From an uncultured Clostridia bacterium (GTDB taxonomy: Bacteria > Bacillota > Clostridia > JAAYHZ01), in assembly GCA_937894465.1 (NCBI GenBank), contig CALCRE010000106.1, forward strand, positions 1-10,159: a stretch of 10,159 nucleotides of DNA, in the 5' to 3' direction. Under the pieces are notes generated by a model. It was not told the DNA's origin. It saw only the letters and a program-made list of their open reading frames with translations, and did no database searches. The translations under genes were made by a program, and so were the position numbers. The stretch's first letter is position 1, and every line of letters begins with the position of its first letter. Below are positions 1 through 6,394 of the stretch, piece by piece.

Positions 1-2
1 AC

Positions 3-239
3 AGAGACCAATTATCAAGCACTTACTACGATCTTATAGGATTAAGCAGTATAGTTTCCTATCATGCAGATGAAAACCCTATATCGGGAAAAGTTATGCA
101 AAAAAGAAACCCATCTTTAATTCAAGTTGTCTACTATTGCCTTGAACCGGTAGAAGTGTGCTATAATGCAATTAAGGTAAGACACATGTTCATATTACAT
201 TACGCATATGAATATACCGGTAGAAAAAAGGGGTTGTAA
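3..239 (+). CDS. Possible 3' end of an upstream gene (partial, product unknown)
   Basis: The frame beginning at base 3 runs for 79 sense codons without a stop and ends in TAA at 237-239, two bases before the ATG of the membrane LuxR-type regulator. That spacing is typical of adjacent genes in an operon, so this may be the C-terminus of a gene truncated by the window edge. The predicted peptide is rich in Tyr, Val and Ile and ends in a basic tail (TGRKKGL). I recognise no family in it. Against coding: a well-formed extended -10 promoter element lies inside it, and such an open stretch can occur by chance in a leader region. The only internal ATG (96) has no good ribosome binding site. I consider coding and non-coding about equally likely. 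Confidence 0.3.
   Translation, partial: RDQLSSTYYDLIGLSSIVSYHADENPISGKVMQKRNPSLIQVVYYCLEPVEVCYNAIKVRHMFILHYAYEYTGRKKGL
137..167 (+). promoter_or_regulatory. Candidate extended -10 promoter for the membrane LuxR-type regulator
   Basis: TATAAT at 162-167 is preceded by TG at 159-160 with one base between, giving a full extended -10 element. The -35 region is poor: TTGCCT at 137-142 leaves a 19-base spacer and TTGAAC at 142-147 leaves only 14. Extended -10 promoters tolerate weak -35 boxes. Transcription would start near base 174, giving a leader of roughly 68 bases before the regulator's ATG. Confidence 0.5.
146..225 (+). repeat. 10-bp direct repeat ACCGGTAGAA flanking the putative transcription start
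   Basis: ACCGGTAGAA occurs at 146-155 and again at 216-225, 70 bases apart. Each copy contains the palindrome ACCGGT. The first copy sits just upstream of the extended -10 element; the second ends three bases before the ribosome binding site. The arrangement would suit an operator pair controlling the adjacent regulator gene, possibly by autoregulation. CCGG is unusually frequent throughout the window, which weakens the case somewhat. Confidence 0.35.
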
Positions 240-241
240 AA

Positions 242-1708
242 ATGGCATCCAATATTTACGAAGGAAGCAAAAAAACGCGTTTCATTGCCGAAAACAATGT
301 TACATACATCAAAGCCATCCGCAAACAAAATCTTCCGTATATTTTCGTATGGATCGTTTATTATGCTTGGGTCATAGCATTTGCAACATGGTGGACAGAT
401 TCTCCCCTAGATGAAAATGTTTTTAGTACACAATTACGAAATCTTTTACACTCGTCCAATTTAATTTCATCCGCTGTTTTTATACTGCTCGCAAAGAAAC
501 AACACTTTTTGACATTATGTCGGTGGGGTGCGATGGCTGTAACAGGCGGTATGATTCTTTATTCTTTGAGCAGCTCCCCCACCGTTTCGCTGATTAGCGC
601 TTTTGCCATCGGTATATCCTTAGGTTGTGTCAATATTGGTATACTGTTTCCTTATACATTTACAATGAACAATACCGAACGGCTGTATGCCACTGTAGGC
701 AGTCATATATTAATAAATATCATCATGTTGTTCTTAAGCGGTAATCCGGAGAATGCATTAAAAAGTAATGCAAAAATGCTGCTTTCATTTTTAATTCTAG
801 TGGTCTCTCTATGCTCTATCTTCTTTTTTAAGAAGGATGCTGTATTATCCGATGTAGAAAAGGATCCTGCCGAACGACAAAACACCCTTGTCAAGTCTCC
901 CAGGTTGGCACCCGGTGTCTATTTGACCTTAATACTTCATTGCATATACGTGGTTTTATGCAAAGGAGTAGGAAAAGGTATTTTTAATATCGTTACACAA
1001 TCTGTAGGACATGTACATTTTATCCTTTTTTATGGTGGTGGGTTAATTGGTTGCTTTGCTTTACTGTCTCTTTATGCATTGACTAAAAAGTCCACCATGT
1101 GGGTATGGAATTTAACATTCGGTTGTGTGGTCATGGCTTTTTTGTTTAAAGCTGTCAGTGATCAATTGCCGGGAATGGCTTTTTTGTTTTCCTTGTTTTT
1201 AGGGGTCTCAAGTACCACAGGCATGATCAACGTTTACTACATCATGGGTGTCATCGCAAATAAGTATAACAGCATGCATTATTTGAGAATGTCCATTATT
1301 TTCATCGGCATAACCGGCGGTATCGCCGGTGTAGCAACGGGCAATTTGATTCAAAAAATCAATACATACACATTGTCCGGTATTGCTACCATTGTCTCGG
1401 CGTTTATATTGCTTTTGTTTATGATTTTATCCCCGTCCTTGTCTAGGCATCTTTATCATAATGAATGGGCAAGAGATTCCGAATATATTGATGTGGATAA
1501 CGATACGGATTATATCTTTAAACAATATGGTTTGAGCAAACGGGAATTGGAAGTATGCAAATTGTTATTGCAAGGATATACCTTGCGGCAAATATCGGCC
1601 ATGCTTTCCATTGCCTACTCCACTGTAAACACATATTGTACTGCCATCTATCGGAAACTGGAAATCAATAGTCGGACAGAATTGTTGATTATGTTCAAGG
1701 ACATCTAA
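242..1708 (+). CDS. Membrane-embedded LuxR-type transcriptional regulator (about 12 TM segments plus C-terminal HTH)
   Basis: This 488-residue protein is predicted to sense a signal in the membrane and bind DNA from its cytoplasmic tail. Residues about 33-397 contain roughly twelve hydrophobic stretches (for example 33-50, 115-139, 178-197, 257-280, 377-397), arranged like an MFS-type transporter. A charged linker (about 400-428) leads to a LuxR_C helix-turn-helix at 430-488. Within it LSKRELEVCKLLLQGY, the ISAMLSIAYSTVNTY recognition region and the IYRKLEINSRTELL helix follow the family consensus. There is no response-regulator receiver domain. The ATG at 242 follows an AAGGGG ribosome binding site at 228-233. 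Regulators of this architecture are common in gut Actinobacteria such as Eggerthella and occur in some anaerobic Firmicutes, often near catabolic enzyme genes. The ligand and target promoters cannot be read from the sequence. The gene ends in its own terminator, so it is probably monocistronic or the last gene of its unit. Confidence 0.88.
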   Translation: MASNIYEGSKKTRFIAENNVTYIKAIRKQNLPYIFVWIVYYAWVIAFATWWTDSPLDENVFSTQLRNLLHSSNLISSAVFILLAKKQHFLTLCRWGAMAVTGGMILYSLSSSPTVSLISAFAIGISLGCVNIGILFPYTFTMNNTERLYATVGSHILINIIMLFLSGNPENALKSNAKMLLSFLILVVSLCSIFFFKKDAVLSDVEKDPAERQNTLVKSPRLAPGVYLTLILHCIYVVLCKGVGKGIFNIVTQSVGHVHFILFYGGGLIGCFALLSLYALTKKSTMWVWNLTFGCVVMAFLFKAVSDQLPGMAFLFSLFLGVSSTTGMINVYYIMGVIANKYNSMHYLRMSIIFIGITGGIAGVATGNLIQKINTYTLSGIATIVSAFILLLFMILSPSLSRHLYHNEWARDSEYIDVDNDTDYIFKQYGLSKRELEVCKLLLQGYTLRQISAMLSIAYSTVNTYCTAIYRKLEINSRTELLIMFKDI

Positions 1709-1732
1709 ACCTGCCTGTAATCAGCCTTTACC

Positions 1733-1764
1733 AAGACCTCATTAGAACTAATGAGGTCTTTTTT
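1733..1764 (+). terminator. Rho-independent terminator after the membrane LuxR-type regulator
   Basis: AAGACCTCATTA (1733-1744) pairs perfectly over 12 bases with TAATGAGGTCTT (1749-1760) around a GAAC loop, and is followed by a T run (1759-1764). It begins 25 bases after the stop codon and separates the regulator from the next transcription unit. Confidence 0.93.
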
Positions 1765-1848
1765 CATGTAATAATCTGTTTTAATGAATGTTCAAAACCA
1801 CAGTATTGGAATATGATGGTATTGTAAATCTTTGTCGGGTGGTGTCTT

Positions 1849-2130
1849 ATGCGTGTTGGTTTTTATGAAAAGCTAAGAAAAGTATATTATTACAAAAACA
1901 AATATACCCCGGGTTCCGACACGTCCATACTTTTACAGTTGCTCACCATGGAGGAAGCAAAAGTGTTTATGCTTTTATGTGAAGGATTTACGATACAAGA
2001 ATGTGCAAAGAGACTAAATAGAAGAAGGAGTGATGTCAGAAACACTAAGAAGGGCATCTTTAAAAAGCTGGAAGTAGATTCGATCACCGGATTGATTGTA
2101 AAGTACGGTGAAGCGAATAAAAAGGTATGA
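1849..2130 (+). CDS. Small stand-alone LuxR-type HTH protein
   Basis: The 93-residue product consists almost entirely of a LuxR_C-like DNA-binding domain at about residues 31-87. The helices read LTMEEAKVFMLLCEGFT, IQECAKRLNRRRSDVRNT and IFKKLEVDSITGLIVKY, which match the family pattern, although the recognition helix is unusually arginine-rich (RLNRRRSDVR, residues 55-64). The N-terminal 25 residues are basic and aromatic, with no room for a sensor or receiver domain. It is therefore either a constitutive DNA binder, regulated by abundance or by a partner protein, or a dominant-negative type partner. The ATG at 1849 has only a weak G-rich Shine-Dalgarno match (GGGTGGTG, 1837-1844). The lipoprotein gene starts 21 bases downstream, so the two are probably co-transcribed. 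The domain assignment is fairly sure; the target is unknown. Confidence 0.78.
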   Translation: MRVGFYEKLRKVYYYKNKYTPGSDTSILLQLLTMEEAKVFMLLCEGFTIQECAKRLNRRRSDVRNTKKGIFKKLEVDSITGLIVKYGEANKKV

Positions 2131-2139
2131 AACTTTAAC

Positions 2140-2145
2140 AGGAGG
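2140..2145 (+). promoter_or_regulatory. Ribosome binding site fixing a GTG start for the lipoprotein
   Basis: AGGAGG at 2140-2145 is a full Shine-Dalgarno match six bases upstream of GTG at 2152. It supports the non-ATG start, which in turn gives a proper lipoprotein signal peptide. Confidence 0.85.
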
Positions 2146-2151
2146 TTTTAA

Positions 2152-2949
2152 GTGAGAACAGCAAAATTATTAAGAAGAGTGTTATGTGTTATGATGGTAT
2201 TGGTCTTGGCCTTTTCTATTACCGGTTGTGCGAGAAGCATTATGAAAGGTATCACCGGAGGATTGGTGGATATCGACAAAGACGGTAATGTGAAAATCAA
2301 AGGTGAAGATGGTCAAGACGTCGTATTCGGAACTGCTAAATGGGATAAGTCTAAAATGCATGGTCTTTCCCAACCGAAATGTGAATTGACATCATATATG
2401 TCTACAGGAGATGGAACTTTATATACATTTTCTGATATGAAAGAAAAAGAAGCCGAGAGTTTTATCAATGAACTTAAGAAAGAAGGCTTTGATTATACCA
2501 TAGTGGTCGTAGATGAATACAGCTTTCTAGGAACGCACAAAAACGGATCCATCGTCAATTTCACATATGACAAAGAAACAGAGGAAGGATCTATCTTAGC
2601 CGGAAAAGGTGAAGCACCAACCGGAGAAAAGTCCTATTTATACATGGGATCCGCTGAAAGAAAGTGGGACAGCAAAGAAGCAGGAGGATTACCTGATCCC
2701 GGGGAGGAAATTTCCGACTATTATATCTCAAACACTTACTCTTCCTATTCTTTTAATTCATTCAAAAAACCCGCAGACTACATAAAGAATATTAAGAATG
2801 CAGGTTACACAGAGAGACCGGAGTCATCTGAGGAAAAAGGATATTACTACTATGCAGGTTACAATAAAAAAGGCGATTTCGTTACGTTTATTTCCACTGA
2901 TTCTTCCACTTCCTTGACTTATACAAAAGCCGCTGAATCAGATTCTTAG
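2152..2949 (+). CDS. Lipoprotein with two tandem copies of an uncharacterised domain
   Basis: The 265-residue product starts with a type II signal peptide: basic RTAKLLRR, a hydrophobic core (residues 10-22) and the lipobox ITGC with the acylated cysteine at position 26. It is thus predicted to be anchored to the outer face of the cytoplasmic membrane. After a short linker, two related segments can be aligned by eye at about 62-149 and 170-258. Both begin with a basic residue followed by KWD, then a GL-x-x-P motif, an aromatic strand, a helix ending in GF or GY, and a closing strand around NGSIVNFTY in copy one and KGDFVTFIS in copy two. I know similar small lipoproteins only as domains of unknown function in Clostridia. 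No catalytic motif is visible. The start is GTG with a strong ribosome binding site. It lies between a LuxR-type gene and a zinc-ribbon membrane protein gene, probably in one operon. Confidence 0.85.
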   Translation: MRTAKLLRRVLCVMMVLVLAFSITGCARSIMKGITGGLVDIDKDGNVKIKGEDGQDVVFGTAKWDKSKMHGLSQPKCELTSYMSTGDGTLYTFSDMKEKEAESFINELKKEGFDYTIVVVDEYSFLGTHKNGSIVNFTYDKETEEGSILAGKGEAPTGEKSYLYMGSAERKWDSKEAGGLPDPGEEISDYYISNTYSSYSFNSFKKPADYIKNIKNAGYTERPESSEEKGYYYYAGYNKKGDFVTFISTDSSTSLTYTKAAESDS

Positions 2950-2987
2950 ACGATCGACCCGATTCATGATAGATTGGAGGAAACGGC

Positions 2988-3428
2988 ATGATTTGTAATA
3001 ATTGCGGAAATGAAGTCAGCAATCAAACAAGATTTTGTGATAAATGCGGATCACCCATGGTGGCCCAAACACAGCCTTTGGAGAAAAAGGATATGGAAAC
3101 CATAGATAACACCGTCATTCTCATGCTCTCTTATCTGGGCATTCTATTCTTTCTCCCGTTGGTGGTGTGTCCGGACTCTAAAACTGGACGCTTTCATGCA
3201 AATCAGGGTCTGGTTTTATTGATTGCATCCGGTGCATGTTCTGTTTTGATCCTCATCCTGAGTGCTATCCTAATGGCCATTCATTGGAGATTATGGTTTA
3301 TCGGTTCTTTATTGAATACAGCATTGTTTATCACTTGGTTGTACATGGTCATATATGGTATGAAAAATGTCAAAGCGGGAGAGGAAAAGCCTCTTCCCTA
3401 TATTGGGGACATATCCATCATCAAGTAA
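2988..3428 (+). CDS. Zinc-ribbon membrane protein (DUF4870/TIC20-like)
   Basis: This 146-residue protein opens with a zinc-ribbon: C3-x2-C6, then C17-x2-C20, typical of the short metal-binding heads found on many Firmicute membrane proteins. A polar linker (about 24-40) leads to three predicted membrane segments at about 43-61, 75-97 and 103-123. The motif FHANQGL after the first segment and the ending NVKAGEEKPLPYIG match the general pattern of DUF4870-type small membrane proteins. The biochemical role is unknown for this family. The ATG at 2988 has GGAGG at 2976-2980. It is separated from the lipoprotein gene by 38 bases and followed by a strong terminator, so it is the last gene of the three-gene unit. 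A shared envelope function with the lipoprotein is inference from position only. Confidence 0.82.
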   Translation: MICNNCGNEVSNQTRFCDKCGSPMVAQTQPLEKKDMETIDNTVILMLSYLGILFFLPLVVCPDSKTGRFHANQGLVLLIASGACSVLILILSAILMAIHWRLWFIGSLLNTALFITWLYMVIYGMKNVKAGEEKPLPYIGDISIIK

Positions 3429-3446
3429 GACGGGTATGGGGGAAAT

Positions 3447-3485
3447 AAAAAGATTGTTGTAGCTATTTTCACAACAATCTTTTTT
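3447..3485 (+). terminator. Rho-independent terminator after the LuxR/lipoprotein/zinc-ribbon unit
   Basis: AAAAAGATTGTTGT (3447-3460) is perfectly complementary over 14 bases to ACAACAATCTTTTT (3471-3484), with a 10-base loop. The 3' arm merges into a T run (3480-3485). It closes the transcript of the three upstream genes. Confidence 0.92.
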
Positions 3486-3570
3486 ATTTTTCTATTTTAT
3501 GGTTATTCTTAGGTGTTAATGTGTATTTATGATAAGATATAAATAACGAATTGCATTTAAAAAATATTAA

Positions 3571-3578
3571 GAGTGAGG
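3571..3578 (+). promoter_or_regulatory. Ribosome binding site deciding the start of the flavodoxin-fold reductase
   Basis: GAGTGAGG at 3571-3578 lies nine bases upstream of ATG 3588. The in-frame GTG at 3573 is part of this Shine-Dalgarno sequence and has none of its own, so ATG 3588 is preferred over the longer reading. Confidence 0.7.
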
Positions 3579-3587
3579 TTTTTCATT

Positions 3588-4148
3588 ATGAAAGTGTTGA
3601 TTATAACAGCCAGCCCCAACAAAGACGGTTTAACCGCTGCTTGCGGAAATGCAGCGAAAGCATCTGCAGAACAAGCCGGTGCCGAAACCGTATTGATTTG
3701 CTTGAATGATTACGAAATATCCAATTGCCATGCTTGTGGCAACGGTTGGGGTACTTGCAGAACCGAACACCAATGTCAAGTGCAGGATGATTTTCAAAAG
3801 CTCCACGCTCTATTCGGTCAAGCCGATGCCTACGTTGTGGTGACACCGGTGTATTGGGGTGAAATGAGCGAACGGGCAAAAGCCTTTTTCGATCGCCTAC
3901 GCAGGAATGAAGCCGGAAAAGGCGATCAATCCTGCGCATGCGGCAAATATGTCATATCTGTAGCTGCAGCCGGGGGTAGCGGTAACGGTACAATTTCCTG
4001 CCTTGCATCCATGGAAAGATTGTTCTCTCATATACGTGCTCAGCGGTTTGATATGATCGGTATTACAAGACTGAACCGCAATGCCATGATTGAAGCGATT
4101 AAAGAAAGTACTTCCTCTATGGTTAAATTGTTTATTGGAAATAATTGA
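3588..4148 (+). CDS. Flavodoxin-fold NAD(P)H-dependent FMN reductase / iron-sulfur flavoprotein-like
   Basis: The 186-residue cytoplasmic protein belongs to the NADPH-dependent FMN reductase group. MKVLIITASPNKDGLT is the first strand and phosphate-binding loop for FMN, and TPVYWGEMS (86-94) is the second flavin loop. Between them lies C47-x2-C50-x6-C57-x5-C63 followed by DDF, the cysteine-rich insertion typical of this subfamily. In iron-sulfur flavoproteins a related compact motif (C-x2-C-x2-C-x4-7-C) binds a 4Fe-4S cluster. The spacing here is looser, so cluster binding is plausible but not certain. Such proteins pass electrons from NAD(P)H or ferredoxin to small acceptors. The start is ATG 3588. 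The gene follows a terminator and so needs its own promoter; only weak candidates (TATGAT 3528-3533, TAAGAT 3533-3538) are seen. Its 3' end overlaps the convergent ceramidase-like gene by 17 bases. Confidence 0.87.
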   Translation: MKVLIITASPNKDGLTAACGNAAKASAEQAGAETVLICLNDYEISNCHACGNGWGTCRTEHQCQVQDDFQKLHALFGQADAYVVVTPVYWGEMSERAKAFFDRLRRNEAGKGDQSCACGKYVISVAAAGGSGNGTISCLASMERLFSHIRAQRFDMIGITRLNRNAMIEAIKESTSSMVKLFIGNN

Positions 4149-5409
4149 TCATTTCCAAGGCTGTAGCGGTTATTTCGTCTCCTGCAGCGTGGTGTAGCTT
4201 GTTGCTTCTTGTTGTTCTGACTTCATAACCTCCTTGAGAAAAGGCTTCCCTGACGGGGATGTAACCGTTTCTGCCGTTTGCATGGGATGATATAAAGTGG
4301 GCTTGATTCGGAGCACCTTGTTTTATCCGCAATCCGAATTCAACAAAAACATCCCCCGGAAATCCGGTGAAAACCATATCCCCAACTTTTAAGACTTGGA
4401 CTTCTACATTTGTAGTCTTGCTTTGGTATTGACAAAACACAAGCAACTCTTGCGCAAATATTTTTTCATTTGATTGATCATCACCCTGAGCTACCAATTG
4501 ACGGGCTTTTTGAACATCCTCTTCTTGAACCGTTCTTAAGGGCATATTTAGAAGCTTTGATCTTGCCCCTACAAGGACATCCTCGCAACATGTAATAAAG
4601 GGCATAGTTTTAATCGTTTCTCCGGCAAGAACCTCCCCCATCTTTTTGTAATGGGATGAGCGTGAAAGAGTTCCTTTTGTATCTATATGATTGATGTTGC
4701 CTGATAAACCGGTTAAAAAGATACAACAAAAATCTTTACCGTAAACTGATTTTAAGATTTTTGATAATTCTCCCGCATAATCTGCGCAATATTCCGAACC
4801 TCCGACCACATCAAGATGACAGGCGAAATTAATGATTGCCCCGATCAATTTGTCATTTGCATCTTGGATTTTCATGATCATGACATCCGGGTCGATGGGG
4901 CCTACGGGTTTTACAATCAAAGGATTCATTCTTCCGGGGTTTGTTTTTACACTTCCGTCTTGCATCACATATCTTCTGTTAAAGGCTATATGTCCCACCA
5001 TTCCATTACCGGAACCAACCTTTGCCGGCACAAGATTTTCGTATGCCAGGGAAATGGCGTCCGCAGCCTTGTTTACAAGAAAGTCTATGTAAGTTTCATT
5101 TCTTTTTGTAACAAAGCAATTCACAACCGGGCCTCCGGTATGGGTGTGTGTAAGGCATACCATGATATTCTCCATGGGTATCCCCGTTAAATAATTTGCT
5201 CTTGCTCGAATCCTCAAGACATCCTCACGTTCAAGATCCAGTGCATCTATAGCCACTATACCTGTTGTTTGATCATTATTACAAAAGACCACCGCTTTCG
5301 CAAAAAGCTTATCCTTGACCCCGGTTGCATTCCGTATGCTAAGATAACCCGGTATCTCAAGTCCCAACCACGGTGTAATATCCGTTTCACTCATTCCGCA
5401 CTGTAACAT
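4132..5409 (-). CDS. Ceramidase-family (neutral/alkaline non-lysosomal, N-terminal domain) amidase-like protein
   Basis: This 425-residue protein matches the neutral/alkaline ceramidase N-terminal domain, a zinc-dependent fold that hydrolyses N-acyl amides. Visible motifs are the start SETDITP, CLTHTHTGG (H88, H90) and NFACHLD (H198), which carry the expected metal-binding histidines. Further on are CADYAG (208-213), GLSGNIN (234-240) at the expected catalytic-serine region, FPGDVFVE (350-357) and NGYIPVREAFSQGGYE (381-396). The proline-glycine-acidic position is Asp353, where I expect Glu in characterised ceramidases. The protein is much shorter than bacterial ceramidases of about 650 residues: it lacks the C-terminal Ig-like domain and any signal peptide, so it should act inside the cell, probably on a small amide or ester rather than on membrane ceramide. 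The ATG at 5409 has AGGAGG (5415-5420) five bases upstream. It is the last gene of the minus-strand operon, 24 bases after the nitrilase-family gene. Confidence 0.8.
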   Translation of the reverse strand: MLQCGMSETDITPWLGLEIPGYLSIRNATGVKDKLFAKAVVFCNNDQTTGIVAIDALDLEREDVLRIRARANYLTGIPMENIMVCLTHTHTGGPVVNCFVTKRNETYIDFLVNKAADAISLAYENLVPAKVGSGNGMVGHIAFNRRYVMQDGSVKTNPGRMNPLIVKPVGPIDPDVMIMKIQDANDKLIGAIINFACHLDVVGGSEYCADYAGELSKILKSVYGKDFCCIFLTGLSGNINHIDTKGTLSRSSHYKKMGEVLAGETIKTMPFITCCEDVLVGARSKLLNMPLRTVQEEDVQKARQLVAQGDDQSNEKIFAQELLVFCQYQSKTTNVEVQVLKVGDMVFTGFPGDVFVEFGLRIKQGAPNQAHFISSHANGRNGYIPVREAFSQGGYEVRTTRSNKLHHAAGDEITATALEMINYFQ

Positions 5410-5433
5410 AGCATCCTCCTAAGAAATAACGAC

Positions 5434-6381
5434 CTACTTTTCTACATGGGTTTTGTGATAATCCAAGCATCTGTCAAAATAGTCATCCAATAATTCAATT
5501 TTGAATTCATCAATGATTTCATCCATGGTAAATTCATCGGTTTCACTTGTCATCAATACCGCTCCTAAAAATCCGGGATCGTGCATTTTTACTTTGCTCC
5601 CATACTTTGCAACGGCACTTCTAATCTTCCCCCAATTGTAATCCAGATGAATCACTTTGTAATCCAAATTAATTTCATGAGTTATATATCCAAAATAATT
5701 AGTGGATGTCGCCAAGGTTTCCCCTACCGGACTGATGACTGAGTTTTGAATATCCATGATGGATCCGACAAAATATGAACGACATTGATACGCTCTGTAA
5801 TTTTGCATGATTCCACCATGGTACGCAGAAGAAAAAAGGATGATATCAGGATTTTGTTTTTTGTATTTTTCCCATAACGGATCAAAATTGAGATCGAAAC
5901 AAATTCCGCATGCAACCTTGCCGAAATCGCACTCAATGATGTCAGCATCCTTCCCCGGTAAGATTTTTTTATCCTTTGTTTCATCGATGGTGGGATGATT
6001 CTTAAAATATACCCCGGCGAGCTTCCCATTTCTTCCGATTAATTGTGTTGCATTTCTATACGTTCCATCATGCATCTTCTTGACAGCGGAATATGCTATA
6101 TAACATGAATTTTTCTCGGCTTGATCCATAAAGAAATCCCGTACTTGATCTCCCCTTACATCATAATATTCGAACTTGCGCGCAAGAGGATAATTCCGAT
6201 ACTCGTCACATACTTCCGGCAGTACAATGACATCCGGCTTGTTGGGCAAAACGGTATTTAGCTGCCCCCTCCAGCTGTCAATCATTCGATCTGTCTCCGA
6301 TTGTAAATTTCCATTTAGGTTACCGGAATGATTGACAGTGTTTTTCATGGACAACGCACTCACTTTTATATACTTGCTCAT
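5434..6381 (-). CDS. Carbon-nitrogen hydrolase (nitrilase/amidase superfamily)
   Basis: The 315-residue protein carries the complete nitrilase-superfamily catalytic triad: Glu56 in VIVLPEVCDE, Lys127 in GVYFKNHPT and the nucleophile Cys161 in ACGICFDLNF. The flanking GKVACGICFD and SSAYHGG (184-190) strands and the SPVGE turn (217-221) fit the alpha-beta-beta-alpha sandwich. Members hydrolyse nitriles, aliphatic amides, N-carbamoyl amino acids or similar C-N bonds and act in the cytoplasm, usually as oligomers. The substrate cannot be assigned; the C-terminal extension (about 265-315) is acidic and differs from well-known amidases. The start at 6381 is chosen because TAAGGAGAA lies just upstream; the longer reading to 6402 would use a TTG start overlapping the previous gene. 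It lies 10 bases after the propeller gene, indicating co-transcription and perhaps translational coupling. Confidence 0.86.
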   Translation of the reverse strand: MSKYIKVSALSMKNTVNHSGNLNGNLQSETDRMIDSWRGQLNTVLPNKPDVIVLPEVCDEYRNYPLARKFEYYDVRGDQVRDFFMDQAEKNSCYIAYSAVKKMHDGTYRNATQLIGRNGKLAGVYFKNHPTIDETKDKKILPGKDADIIECDFGKVACGICFDLNFDPLWEKYKKQNPDIILFSSAYHGGIMQNYRAYQCRSYFVGSIMDIQNSVISPVGETLATSTNYFGYITHEINLDYKVIHLDYNWGKIRSAVAKYGSKVKMHDPGFLGAVLMTSETDEFTMDEIIDEFKIELLDDYFDRCLDYHKTHVEK

Positions 6382-6385
6382 AGGA

Positions 6386-6394
6386 TTCTCCTTA
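6386..6394 (-). promoter_or_regulatory. Ribosome binding site deciding the start of the C-N hydrolase
   Basis: On the minus strand TAAGGAGAA (6394 to 6386) stands upstream of ATG 6381, with six bases between the AAGGAG core and the ATG. Its TAA is the stop codon of the propeller gene. Termination and re-initiation are thus within a few bases of each other, favouring coupled translation. Confidence 0.85.

Noticed and set aside
1789..1817. Promoter candidate TGTTCA / TATGAT before the small LuxR gene.
   Set aside because: The spacer is 17 bases but the -35 match is poor, and other equally weak options exist nearby, so I did not list it as a feature.
3601..3939. A 112-codon open frame on the minus strand within the flavodoxin-fold reductase gene.
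   Set aside because: The plus-strand frame has clear flavin and cysteine motifs and a ribosome binding site; the opposite frame has neither.
4816..5190. Open frames on the plus strand opposite the ceramidase-like gene.
   Set aside because: They are mirror-frame shadows of a well-supported gene, without a ribosome binding site or recognisable domain.
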